From assembly GCA_023415775.1 (NCBI GenBank), contig JAEZJM010000029.1:62001-126000 (forward strand): a stretch of 64,000 nt of DNA, written 5' to 3'. The translations under genes were made by a program, and so were the position numbers. This document shows, piece after piece, positions 43,044 through 52,500 of the stretch. Every line of letters starts with the position of its first letter. Position 1 is the stretch's first letter. This DNA comes from Bacillota bacterium (GTDB taxonomy: Bacteria > Bacillota > Negativicutes > Sporomusales > UBA7701). Below the pieces are notes generated by a model that was not told the DNA's origin, did no database searches, and saw only the letters and a program-made list of their open reading frames with translations.

Positions 43044-44192
43044 TTATTGAATGCTCCGGCCTTCGTAGATGGAGCGTAGAATAACCTGCATGTCTTCCGC
43101 CGATACGGGGACGGGGTTTACTTTGGTCGAGCCTTTGAGCGAGTTTTCGACGAGGGGGGCGAAGTCGGCGGCGAAGTCGGCTTCGCTGATGCCCAGGGCT
43201 TTGAAGGACGCGGGGATGCCGAGCCGGGCGTTTAGCTCTTTGATAGCGGCGATGAAGTCGTCGCGGTCGATCCGCTTGGCGAGGCGGACGAGTTTCTCGC
43301 GCACCAGGGCGTCGCGGGCGTTGAATTCGAGGACATAGGGCAGGGCGACGGCGATGACGAGGCCGTGGCCGAGGTCGTATTTGCCGCCGAAGGCGTGGGC
43401 GATGCCGTGGTCGAGGCCGGTGCCGACGTTGGCGAAGGCGCAGCCGGCCAGGCACTGGTAGTTGTGAACTTTCTCGCGGGCGACAGGGTCGCCGGCGGTG
43501 ACACTGGCGGGGAGGTGGCGGAAGAGGCCTTCGATAGCGCCGGCGGCCATGGCTTCGGTGAAGTCGTCGAGGGCGGGATTGGTGTAGCATTCGACGGCGT
43601 GGGCCATGGCGTCCATGCCGGTTTCGGCGGCGACGTTTTGGGGCATGGACAGGGTCATGTCGACGTCGAGGATGGCGTAGTCGGGCACAAAGGCCGGCGA
43701 TTTGCCGCCGACTTTGAGGTCTTCGCCGCGATAGGTGAGGACGGCGAAGCAGGTGACTTCGCTGGCTGTCCCCGAGGTGCCGGGGATGGCGATGAGCCTG
43801 ATTTTTTCCCGTTTCTGGGGGATAGCCTGGCGAAAGGCGGTGGCGACGTCGAGGCCGGGGTGTTCGTAGAAGACGCTCATGACTTTGGCGGCGTCGATGG
43901 CTGAGCCGCCGCCGATGCCGATGACGGTGTCGGGAGCGAATTCCCGCATGCGGTCGATGCCTTCGACGACGGTTTCGACAGGCGGGTTTTTGGGCACGCC
44001 GCTTAAGACGAGCGTCTGGCAGTCTTTGGCGGCCAGCAGGCTCTGGATTTTGGCGAGCATGCCGTTTTTGACCACGGAATTGCCGCCTGTCACGATGAAA
44101 GCCCGCCCGATGGGCAGGTCTTTCAGCGATTCGACGGCGCCGCGGCCGGTGATAATGGCCTGGCCGTGGAATCTCAGTTCTTTCATTTTCAT
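43044..44192 (-). CDS. Iron-containing alcohol dehydrogenase (group III)
   Basis: The 382-residue enzyme has the NAD-binding GGGSAIDAAK near residue 97. Iron ligands are in ETGMDAMAHAVE and GLDHGIAHAFGGKYDLGHG. Group III members reduce aldehydes or oxidise short alcohols; in uronate operons they may handle lactaldehyde- or sugar-acid-type aldehydes. Its exact role here is open. It sits between dctQ and kduD with 24- and 31-base gaps, clearly within the operon. Confidence 0.92.
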   Translation of the reverse strand: MKMKELRFHGQAIITGRGAVESLKDLPIGRAFIVTGGNSVVKNGMLAKIQSLLAAKDCQTLVLSGVPKNPPVETVVEGIDRMREFAPDTVIGIGGGSAIDAAKVMSVFYEHPGLDVATAFRQAIPQKREKIRLIAIPGTSGTASEVTCFAVLTYRGEDLKVGGKSPAFVPDYAILDVDMTLSMPQNVAAETGMDAMAHAVECYTNPALDDFTEAMAAGAIEGLFRHLPASVTAGDPVAREKVHNYQCLAGCAFANVGTGLDHGIAHAFGGKYDLGHGLVIAVALPYVLEFNARDALVREKLVRLAKRIDRDDFIAAIKELNARLGIPASFKALGISEADFAADFAPLVENSLKGSTKVNPVPVSAEDMQVILRSIYEGRSIQ

Positions 44193-44216
44193 ATCACCCC
44201 TGACGTTTTGCTGCTG

Positions 44217-44711
44217 CTATTGCGTTTTCTGCACGAGCCGGCAGCCACTCTGGACGATGTTCCGGATGCTGTAGATTATCATGAGAGCCCCGGAGAACGG
44301 CATGCTGGCATAGAGCAGTTTTTTCGGCATGTTGATGATCGGCGTCCAGTCTTCGGCCCTCATGGTGAGGTTGAAGGAGTAGTAGGTGAAGGCGGCGATG
44401 AAGGAGATGCTGACGAGGTTGATGACGATGTCGAGCAGTTGGCCGGCGCTCTTGCCTTTAAGATGATCGGGCAGGAAGGCGACGACAAAGTGCTCGTTCT
44501 CCCGCCAGAGAGCGGCGGCGCCGAGAAAGACGAACCAGGCGATGAGCATTTCGATGACTTCGTCGAACCAGCCGAAGGAGGTGAAGGGGAAAAACCGGAC
44601 GAAGACGTTGGCGACGAGGAGCAGGAAGATGGCGCCCAGCATGGCGACGCTGCCCCAGCGCAGGATACAGCCGAACATTTTATCAATAGTTTTCAACGCT
44701 TCCACTGTCAT
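44217..44711 (-). CDS. dctQ: TRAP transporter small permease (DctQ)
   Basis: The 164-residue protein has four membrane helices, the DctQ pattern, with WFDEVIEMLIAWFVFLGAA and WRENEHFVVAFLPD in the conserved centre. It pairs with DctM to form the membrane part of a sodium-coupled TRAP importer. The gene follows dctM by 6 bases; the usual order is P-Q-M, whereas here it is P-M-Q. Confidence 0.93.
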   Translation of the reverse strand: MTVEALKTIDKMFGCILRWGSVAMLGAIFLLLVANVFVRFFPFTSFGWFDEVIEMLIAWFVFLGAAALWRENEHFVVAFLPDHLKGKSAGQLLDIVINLVSISFIAAFTYYSFNLTMRAEDWTPIINMPKKLLYASMPFSGALMIIYSIRNIVQSGCRLVQKTQ

Positions 44712-44717
44712 CCCCTC

Positions 44718-45998
44718 CTATTTGAACATATTGGGTATCCACAGGACGAGGTCCGGCGAATACGCGCAGATGATGGTGACGACGGTAATGCCGATTATGT
44801 AGGGCATGAGCTCCCGGCTGAGTTCCCAGATGCCGATGCCGCTGATGGAGGACATGGTGTAGAGGCACATCCCGACCGGCGGCGTAAGAAGGCCGATCAT
44901 CGAGCAGAGGATGTTGACGACGCCGAACTGGACGGGGTCGATGCCGTACTGATAGACGATCGGCATGAAAACCGGGACGGTGATGACGATGATGGCGATG
45001 CCTTCCATGAAGCAGCCGAGGATGAGGAGGATGACGATTGTGATGGCCATGAAGACATTGGCGCTGGTGCCGAGGGCGGTGAGCTCGGTGATGACCTGCT
45101 GGGGCACGGTCTGGTGGATCAAGAGCCAGCCGAAGAAGCCGGCCACGGAGATGATGAACATGATGCGGATGGTGAACATGGTGGTTTCCCAGCCGATGCG
45201 GGGCAGGTCGCTGATCTTGATTTCCTTGTAGACTACTAGCCCCAGGAAGAGGGCGTAGACGCAGGCGACGACCGAGGCTTCGGTGGGGGTGAAGACGCCG
45301 CTGACGATGCCGCCGATGATGATGACCGGGCACATCAGGGCGAGAAAAGCTTCTTTGAAACTGACGACGATTTCCTTGAATGTGGCAGGGGCCTGGCGGG
45401 GGTAGCCGCGTCGTTTGGAGATAAAGTAGACGGAGATGCCCATCGCGGCGGCCATCATGAAGCCGGGCAGGAAGCCGGCGAGGAAGAGCTGGCCGATGGA
45501 GACGCCGGTGATGCTGCCGTAGATGACGAAGGGAATGCTGGGGGGAATGACGGGGCCGATGGTGGCGGCAGCGCCGGTGATGGCGGCGGTGAAGCGGCGG
45601 TCGAAGCCCCGTTCGGGCATGGCTTTCATGGCGAGCATGCCGAGGCCGGCGGCTTCGGCGACAGCCGCGCCGCACATGCCGGACATGATGACGGCGGCGA
45701 CGATGACCACTTGGCCGAGGCCGCCCCAGACGTGGCCGACGAGCGAGCCGGCGAAACGGAAGATACGGGTGGTTACGCCGCCCATGTTCATGAGGTTGCC
45801 GGCGGCGATGAAGAAGGGGATGGCCAGGAGGGTGAAGCCGGTGGTGGCCGAGTACATGCGCTGGGCGACCATGGTGAGGTTGTCGAAGCTGTCGAGGATG
45901 GTGAAGAAGAGCATCGAGGTGACGCCCATGGCGGTGGCCACCGGGACGCCGATGAACATGAAGAAAACGAGTACGAAGAAAATTATCAGTGCAAGCAT
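44718..45998 (-). CDS. dctM: TRAP transporter large permease (DctM)
   Basis: A 426-residue DctM-type permease has about 12 hydrophobic segments. Typical blocks are IGVPVATAMG, IPFFIAAGNLMNMGG, GAAATIGPVIPPSIPFVIYG and LTPPVGMCLY. It carries the transport path for the substrate delivered by DctP. A TTG at 46010 touches the AAGGAG site; the ATG at 45998 is 12 bases from it and gives the normal family start, so I used the ATG. Confidence 0.94.
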   Translation of the reverse strand: MLALIIFFVLVFFMFIGVPVATAMGVTSMLFFTILDSFDNLTMVAQRMYSATTGFTLLAIPFFIAAGNLMNMGGVTTRIFRFAGSLVGHVWGGLGQVVIVAAVIMSGMCGAAVAEAAGLGMLAMKAMPERGFDRRFTAAITGAAATIGPVIPPSIPFVIYGSITGVSIGQLFLAGFLPGFMMAAAMGISVYFISKRRGYPRQAPATFKEIVVSFKEAFLALMCPVIIIGGIVSGVFTPTEASVVACVYALFLGLVVYKEIKISDLPRIGWETTMFTIRIMFIISVAGFFGWLLIHQTVPQQVITELTALGTSANVFMAITIVILLILGCFMEGIAIIVITVPVFMPIVYQYGIDPVQFGVVNILCSMIGLLTPPVGMCLYTMSSISGIGIWELSRELMPYIIGITVVTIICAYSPDLVLWIPNMFK

Positions 45999-46047
45999 GC
46001 TCAGACCCAACTCCTTAACATTGAATAGCTGCTCCGTATGGGAGGGG

Positions 46048-46104
46048 AAAGGAAACCCGGCGGCCGAACTCGGCTAGCCGTGGCCCGGCCGGCCGGGTTT
46101 CCTT
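46048..46104 (-). repeat. Long hairpin between dctP and dctM
   Basis: AAGGAAACCCGG and its exact complement close a stem that continues with mismatches over about 57 bases. No clear U-run follows. Such hairpins after binding-protein genes often protect the upstream mRNA and lower expression of the permease genes. Confidence 0.65.
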
Positions 46105-46118
46105 GGAAGGGGCGGATA

Positions 46119-47138
46119 TTACTTGGTGGAGTCAGCCATCTTTATGAAGGCGTCGACGTTATCTTTGCCGGCATACGCGCCGATTTTATCATAGGCGGGC
46201 TGCATTTTGGCTTTGAAGTCGGCGACGTTGGGCTTGGTGACCTTCATGCCTTTTTCTTCGAGTTGTTTAACCAGGTTTGCTTCTTCTTTCTGGACTTCGG
46301 TTCTCATGAAGTCGCCGGCTTTTTTGCTTTCTTCCTTGATGATCTTCTGTTGATCCGGCGTCAGTTTGTCCCACGTCTTCTTGCTCATGACGTGGACCAT
46401 GGAGTTGTAGACATGGTTGGTGAGGGCGAGGTGTTTCTGGGCTTCGTAGTATTTGTTGTGGAAGATGATCGACAGGGGGTTTTCCTGGGCGTCGACGACG
46501 CCCTGTTTAAGAGCCATGAACAGTTCAGGGAAGGCGATCTTGGTGACGTTGCCGCCGAGCGCTTCCATGGCCGCCTGGAGCTGGACTTCCGGCGGCGTCC
46601 TGATCTTCAGGCCTTTGACGTCATCCGGGGAGTTGATGGGACGGATGTTGTTGGTGAGGTTGCGGAAGCCCCATTCCCAGTTGCCCAGGAAGATGAGCCC
46701 CTGCTTTTCGAGGTCGGGGGCTGCCCACTGCATGAACGGGCCGTCGAGAACTTTGTAAGCGTGGTTGGCGTCTTTGAAGACGAAGGGGAGCATGACGACG
46801 GCGAATTTTTTGGAGTATTTGTCGAGCGCGCCCTGGGTGGGCAGGCTCATGTCGATGGCGCCCATGATGTTCTGTTCGAGCATTTCGGGCGGGGAGCCGA
46901 GCTGGTTGTCGGGGAAGACGGAGATTTTGATGGCGCCGTTGGTCCGTTTTTCGACGTTTTCGGCGAACATCTTGGCAGCTGCGTGACCGGGGTGACCGGC
47001 CGGAGCGTAGTGGCCGAACTTCATGGTAATGGCTTTGACTTCCTGCTTGGCGGGCTCACTCTTGCCGCCGCACCCGGCCAGGGCGATGACGCCGGCCAGG
47101 AGGGTGAGGGCAAGGAGAATACTGAGCGTCTTTTTCAC
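46119..47138 (-). CDS. dctP: TRAP transporter substrate-binding lipoprotein (DctP)
   Basis: The 339-residue DctP protein has a lipoprotein signal with lipobox LAGC. The mature domain follows: FGHYAPAGHPGHAAAKMFAENVEKRT, LPFVFKD and the carboxylate-binding arginine in GLKIRTPPEVQLQA. The arginine fits an organic-acid or uronate ligand. A GTG at 47138 has the GAGGG site 6 bases upstream; an ATG two codons earlier abuts that site. The operon context suggests import of hexuronates or unsaturated uronates. Confidence 0.94.
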   Translation of the reverse strand: MKKTLSILLALTLLAGVIALAGCGGKSEPAKQEVKAITMKFGHYAPAGHPGHAAAKMFAENVEKRTNGAIKISVFPDNQLGSPPEMLEQNIMGAIDMSLPTQGALDKYSKKFAVVMLPFVFKDANHAYKVLDGPFMQWAAPDLEKQGLIFLGNWEWGFRNLTNNIRPINSPDDVKGLKIRTPPEVQLQAAMEALGGNVTKIAFPELFMALKQGVVDAQENPLSIIFHNKYYEAQKHLALTNHVYNSMVHVMSKKTWDKLTPDQQKIIKEESKKAGDFMRTEVQKEEANLVKQLEEKGMKVTKPNVADFKAKMQPAYDKIGAYAGKDNVDAFIKMADSTK

Positions 47139-47213
47139 AAGCATCCCTCTTTACCATAATTTAGTTCGCAGTGAAGTTTACCTTTTTGCTCCGTACCGTC
47201 AGCCGAGCTGCGG

Positions 47214-47576
47214 TTATTTCTTCTGATATTGTTTGATTCTTTCTACATAGTCCTGACGGGGCGGGGAGAAGATGTCGATGCCCTTGAAGCCTGTCGGGGT
47301 ACGGCCTCCGTGGGGCACGTTGGCGGGGTGGACGCAGACGTCGCCGGCCTGCATGTGGATGGTCTGGCCGTCGACGATGTGTTCCTCGGTGCCTTCGAGG
47401 ATGATGAGGATCTGTTCGCAGTCGTGGGAATGGATGGGGAATTCCGCTCCGGGCGGCTGCTCGATGAAGCTCAGGAGAACATTGTCGCCGAGAAGAAAAC
47501 GGGTGTTTACTTTATCGGTCAGCGGTACCGGCGGAATGTCCTTGATCGAGTAAACATATTTTTTCTCTTCTGTCAT
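47214..47576 (-). CDS. Cupin protein, KdgF-like unsaturated uronate ketonisation factor
   Basis: The 120-residue single cupin has metal ligands H49, H51, Q/E55-region and H89 (FPIHSHDCEQ, NVPHGG). The C-terminal DIFSPPRQDY places D101 and R107 where, as I recall, KdgF has its catalytic Asp102 and Arg108. KdgF converts 4,5-unsaturated monouronates to their linear keto form, feeding KduI. Location between kduI and dctP supports this strongly. The start at 47576 has GGAGGAGGG upstream; a longer frame begins at 47660 without support. Confidence 0.82.
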   Translation of the reverse strand: MTEEKKYVYSIKDIPPVPLTDKVNTRFLLGDNVLLSFIEQPPGAEFPIHSHDCEQILIILEGTEEHIVDGQTIHMQAGDVCVHPANVPHGGRTPTGFKGIDIFSPPRQDYVERIKQYQKK

Positions 47577-47666
47577 TGCTTGCCCTCCTCCAGGTTCGAT
47601 TTTGACATTGCTGCTTTTCTTTATGGCGGTTTCAACACCCCCCCGTTTTCTTCCCCGCAAGATTAT

Positions 47667-48494
47667 TTACTTCAAACGCGACATGGCCACATGGTCCATG
47701 TCGTCGAATTTCTGGTTTTCGCCGGCCATCCCCCAGATGAAGGTGTAGCTGCCTGTGCCAACGCCGGAGTGGATCGACCAGCTGGGCGATATTATCGCTT
47801 CTTCGTTGCGGATGACGACGTGGCGGGTTTCTTCCGGCTCGCCCATGAGGTGGAAGACGACGGATTCGGGGGCGAGATCGAAGTAGAAGTATACTTCCAT
47901 GCGCCGCTCGTGGGTGTGGCAGGGCATGGAGTTCCACATGTTGCCGGGGGCGAGGACGGTCATGCCCATGACGAGCTGGCAGCTCTGGACGCCGCCGGGA
48001 ACGATGTATTTGTAGATTTTCCGCTCGTTGGACTGGCTGATGCTGCCCAGGGCGGCGGGGACGATGTCGGTGACGAGGATCTTGGTTGTGGGGTAGGTTT
48101 TGTGCGCCGGGGTGCTGTTGAAGTAGAATTTGGCCGGGTTGGCCGGGTCGTCGCTGCTGAAGGTTACTTTTTGGGCGCCCATGCCTATGTACAGCCCATC
48201 GGTCTTTTTCAGGGGGTATTCGGCGCCGTCGACAACGACTTTGCCAGGCGAGCCGACGTTGATGATGCCGATTTCCCGCCGCTGGAGGAAGTAGTCGGCG
48301 GCAATCTCCTTGCCGGCTTCGAGGTCGAGGGGAGCGGTCGGGCAGACTCCGCCGGCGATGATCCGGTCGAAGTGGCTGTAGACCATTTTGGTCTCGCCGG
48401 GGACGAAGAGATTCTGGATGAGATAGTCCTGGCGAAGACGGTCGGTGGTGTAGTGCTTCGCATCCTGGGGATGGGCCGGGTGCCTGATTTCCAT
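47667..48494 (-). CDS. kduI: 5-Dehydro-4-deoxy-D-glucuronate isomerase
   Basis: The 275-residue KduI has the four zinc ligands H193, H195, E200 and H242 (MPCHTHERRMEVY and SWSIHSGVG), each three positions below the E. coli numbering (196, 198, 203, 245). It isomerises 4-deoxy-L-threo-5-hexosulose uronate to 2,5-diketo-3-deoxygluconate. It is the first catabolic gene after the IclR regulator, with a 45-base gap. Confidence 0.96.
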   Translation of the reverse strand: MEIRHPAHPQDAKHYTTDRLRQDYLIQNLFVPGETKMVYSHFDRIIAGGVCPTAPLDLEAGKEIAADYFLQRREIGIINVGSPGKVVVDGAEYPLKKTDGLYIGMGAQKVTFSSDDPANPAKFYFNSTPAHKTYPTTKILVTDIVPAALGSISQSNERKIYKYIVPGGVQSCQLVMGMTVLAPGNMWNSMPCHTHERRMEVYFYFDLAPESVVFHLMGEPEETRHVVIRNEEAIISPSWSIHSGVGTGSYTFIWGMAGENQKFDDMDHVAMSRLK

Positions 48495-48539
48495 GTGATG
48501 GCCTCCTTCGAGTTTTAAGATGATGTTGGTGTCTTCCGG

Positions 48540-49310
48540 TCAGGATACATGCCCCAGAGAGCGGGAGATGCTCTTGGTGGCTTCGATGAGCCTGGGGGCG
48601 ACGATCGTTTCCGTCGTCCGTCGCGAGACGCGGGATATCGGCCCGGAAACGCTGATCGCTGCAAGTACCTGGCCGAGATGGTTGTAAATGGGCGCGCCGA
48701 TGCAAAAGCACTCGTTGTCGCTCTCGCGGTCGTCGAAGCCGAAGCCGACGCGGCGCACGACTTCCATTTCTTTGAGGAAGGCTTCGGGGGTGACGAGGGT
48801 GTAGTGAGTCCGCCTCTCCATGCCGACTTCGACGAGTATCTGCCTGATCTCTTCGTCGCTGTGGGCGATGAGCAGGGCTTTGCCCAGCGATGTGCAGTGC
48901 AGCAGGTTGCTGCCGCCGATCTGGGCGACGAGGCGGATGGTGTGGGGGCTGTCGATGGAGTCAAGGTAGAGGACCTTGTTCCTCGCCAGCATGCCGAGGT
49001 GGACCGATTCGTTGGTAAGCTGGTTGAGCTTTGTCATATGCGGCCGGGCGAGGCGCTTGAGTTCGAAACCCCTTTCGGCTTTTTGCCCCAGGGTTAGAAA
49101 GGTGAGCCCCAGGCGGTAGCCGCCCTCGTTGCTGCAGCAAACATAGCCGCGGGATTCGAGGTTGGACAGGATACGGTATACCGTAGATTTGGGGAGCCCG
49201 ACTTTTTCAGTGATGTTCTTGAGGCTGACCGGTTCGTTGCTGGTGCCGATGACCTCAAGGACATCCATGGCCCGCTGGAGAACCTGGACTTCTAAAAAAT
49301 GCTTTTCCAT
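48540..49310 (-). CDS. IclR-family transcriptional regulator (KdgR-like)
   Basis: The 256-residue regulator has an N-terminal winged helix (VSLKNITEKVGLPKSTVYRILSNLESRGYV). An IclR effector domain follows, with GGSNLLHCTSLGKALLIAH and the cysteine-containing ligand pocket NECFCIGAPIYN. It heads the uronate operon, and KdgR of this family represses such genes in other bacteria, with keto-deoxygluconate as inducer. Paired dyad sites lie in its own promoter region. Whether it represses or activates is not visible. Confidence 0.92.
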   Translation of the reverse strand: MEKHFLEVQVLQRAMDVLEVIGTSNEPVSLKNITEKVGLPKSTVYRILSNLESRGYVCCSNEGGYRLGLTFLTLGQKAERGFELKRLARPHMTKLNQLTNESVHLGMLARNKVLYLDSIDSPHTIRLVAQIGGSNLLHCTSLGKALLIAHSDEEIRQILVEVGMERRTHYTLVTPEAFLKEMEVVRRVGFGFDDRESDNECFCIGAPIYNHLGQVLAAISVSGPISRVSRRTTETIVAPRLIEATKSISRSLGHVS

Positions 49311-49322
49311 GCTTTCTTCCCC

Positions 49323-49339
49323 GTTCCATATTGTGAAAC
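49323..49339 (-). promoter_or_regulatory. Dyad site 2, probable IclR operator near the iclR start
   Basis: GTTTCACAATATGGAAC on the minus strand is an imperfect palindrome (GTTtC/GgAAC) of the IclR operator type. It lies 12 bases upstream of the iclR ATG and shares CACAATATG with the site at 49425-49439 in opposite orientation. Confidence 0.6.
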
Positions 49340-49424
49340 TACATGCCGCATGTTAGAATTTTATTGCTATTTTACGCTTTTCATTGGTAGATTCCTGCCG
49401 ATATACCATTATTTTGGTTTGATA

Positions 49425-49439
49425 GTTCACAATATGAAA
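49425..49439 (-). promoter_or_regulatory. Dyad site 1, probable IclR operator upstream of the uronate operon
   Basis: TTTCATATTGTGAAC on the minus strand is the inverted partner of the site near the iclR start, about 100 bases away. Between them lies a TAAAAT -10-like hexamer. Two matching sites bracketing the promoter suggest repression by the IclR protein, possibly with looping. Confidence 0.55.
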
Positions 49440-49507
49440 TGTCGAGCGCACTGGCATTACTGAGCCGCCGCCGGCGGCCTTTATGCCGGGTGCGGGATTT
49501 TGGACGT

Positions 49508-49539
49508 AAAAAAGAGCGGTTCGCAGGAACCGCTCTTTT
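49508..49539 (-). terminator. Terminator of carB
   Basis: AAAAGAGCGGTTC and GAACCGCTCTTTT pair around GCAG; the minus strand ends in a TTTTTT run. It separates carB from the uronate operon. Confidence 0.93.
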
Positions 49540-49553
49540 GTGTGCGCCGCTGA

Positions 49554-52500
49554 TTATTTCCGCAGGTTGGCGTGGTAGCTCTGGAGTGATTTTACGCCGC
49601 TTCGGCCGCCGTCGTCCTTGAAGGCCGCGATGCCTTTGACCGCTGCTTTAGCCGCCGCCAGGGTGGTGATGTAGGCGATTTTGTGTTTTATCGCCGCCTT
49701 GCGGATGTAGGAGTCGTCCTCGATCGCCTGCCTGCCCATCGGGGTGTTGATGACGAGCTGGATCTCCCCGTTGGTAATCGCGTCGGGTATGTTGGGGCGC
49801 CCTTCCTGAATCTTTTTGATTTTGTGGCAGTTAATACCGTTCTGCTGCAGGAAGCTGCAGGTACCGCCGGTGGCCATTATCCTGAAACCTAAACGCGCGA
49901 TTTCCCGGGCGAGCTCGAGCAGTTCGGGCTTGTCGCGGTCGGTGACGCTGAGGAGCGCCGTTCCTTCGACAGGCAGGGAGGTCTGGGTGGCCTCCTGGGC
50001 TTTGTAGAAGGCCATGCCGAAGGAGTCGGAGATGCCGAGCACTTCGCCTGTCGAGCGCATTTCCGGCCCGAGGACGGGGTCGACTTCGGGGAACATGTTG
50101 AAGGGGAAGACGGCTTCTTTGACGCCGAAATGGGGTATCGGCCTGGATTCGTAGCCGCCGAGGTCGATTTTCTTGCCGGTGAGGGGCGCTACCATGATCG
50201 TCGTGGCCATCCTGACCATGGATATGTCGCAGACCTTGGAGACGAGCGGCACGGTGCGCGAGGCGCGCGGGTTGGCTTCGAGCACGTATACTTTGTCGTC
50301 GGCGATGGCGTACTGCATGTTCATGAGGCCGCAGACGCCGAGCTCCTCGGCCACGGCGCAGGTGTAACGGCGGATGGTATCCAGGTGGCGGGGCGGTATG
50401 GTGATGGGCGGGATGACGCAGGCCGAGTCGCCCGAGTGGACGCCGGCGAGTTCGATGTGCTCCATGATGGCGGGCACGTATGTACTGGTGCCGTCGCATA
50501 CGGCGTCGGCCTCGGTTTCGGTGGCGTTTTCGAGAAACTTGTCAATGAGGATGGGGCGCTCGGGCGTGACGCCGATGGCGCTGGCCATGTAACGGCTGAG
50601 CATGGCGTCGTTGTAGACGACTTCCATGCCACGTCCGCCGAGCACGTAGGAGGGCCTGACCATCAGCGGGTAGCCGATCCGGCCGGCGATCGTCAGGGCT
50701 TGGTCGACGGTGCTGGCCATGCCTGATTCGGGCATGGGGATGTCCAGTTTTTCCATCATTTTGCGAAAGTGGTCCCGGTCTTCGGCGAGATCAATCGTTT
50801 CCGGGCTGGTGCCGAGGATGGTGACGCCCGCTTTGGCCAGTTCGCCGGCGATGTTGAGCGGGGTCTGCCCGCCGAACTGCACGACCGCCCCGAGGGGTTT
50901 TTCCTTTTCGTAGATGCTGAGCACGTCTTCGACGGTGAGGGGCTCGAAGTAGAGTTTGTCGGAGGTGTCGTAGTCGGTGGAGACGGTTTCGGGGTTGCAG
51001 TTGACGATGATGGTTTCGAAGCCGAGGTCGCGGAGGGTAAAAGCGGCGTGCACGCAGCAGTAGTCGAATTCGATCCCCTGGCCGATGCGGTTCGGGCCGC
51101 CGCCCAGCACCATGACTTTGGGCTTGTCGCTTGCGGTCGTCAGGTCGGGCGCGTTGTAGGTGGAGAAGTAGTAGGCAGCGTCTTCGACGCCGCTGACCGG
51201 CACGGCTTCCCAGCTTTCGCGGAGGCCAAGCCCGAGGCGCTGTTTGCGGACGGCTTCCTCGGAAAGGCTGAGCAGTCCGGCGAGGTAGCGGTCGGCAAAG
51301 CCGTCCTTTTTGGCGCGGACGAGCAGTTCGTCGGGGAGTTGCCCGCCTTTGTGACGCAGCAGTTCTTCCTCTAGGTCGACGAGTTCCTTCATCTGCTGGA
51401 GGAACCACGCTTTGATGTGGGTGAGTTCGTGGAGCTTGCCGATAGCGGCGCCTTTGCGCAGGGCTTCGTAGATGATGAACTGCCGTTCGCTGGTGGCGTG
51501 GCGCAGCAGTCCGAGAAGTTCTTCTAGGGACCGTTGGTGGAAATCCTTGGCGAAGCCGAGGCCGTAGCGGCCGATTTCCAGGGAGCGGATCGCCTTTTGC
51601 AGCGCTTCTTTGTAGTTTTTGCCGATGCTCATGACTTCGCCGACGGCCTTCATCTGGGTGCCCAGTTTGTCTTCGGAGCCTGGGAATTTCTCGAAGGCCC
51701 AGCGCGCGAATTTGATGACGACGTAATCGCCGGACGGGGTGTATTTGTCGAGCGAGCCGTCCCGCCAGTAGGGGATTTCGTCGAGGGTGAGGCCGGCGGC
51801 CAGCATGGTGGAGATGAGGGCGATCGGGAAGCCGGTGGCCTTGGAGGCCAGGGCGGAAGAGCGGGAGGTGCGGGGGTTGATTTCGATGACGACCACCCGC
51901 CCGGTTTTGGGGTCGTGGGCGAACTGTACGTTGGTGCCGCCGATGACTTCGATGGCTTCGACGATTTTGTAGGAGTATTCCTGGAGTCGCTTCTGCAGCG
52001 CGGGGGCGATGGTGAGCATCGGGGCGGCGCAGAAGGAGTCGCCGGTATGGACGCCCATGGCGTCGATGTTTTCGATGAAGCAGACGGTGATCATCTGGTT
52101 TTTGGCGTCTCTGACGACTTCGAGTTCGAGTTCTTCCCAGCCGAGCACCGATTCTTCGATCAGCACCTGGCCGATGATGCTGGCGGCGATGCCCCGGGCG
52201 ACGATGACGCGCAGCTCTTCGAGGTTGTAGACAAGCCCGCCGCCGGTGCCGCCCATGGTGTAGGCCGGGCGCACGACGACCGGGAAGCCCATTTCCTGGG
52301 CGATCTCCTCAGCTTCGGCGAGGGTGTAGGCGGGTTTGCTGCGGGGCATTTCGATGCCCAGCCGGTTCATCGTTTCCTTGAAGGCGATGCGGTCTTCGCC
52401 CCGCTCGATGGCGCTGAGTTGGACGCCGATCACTTTGACGCCGTATTGGTCGAGCACCCCGGCCCTGCCGAGTTCGGCGCTGAGATTGAGCCCCGACTGG

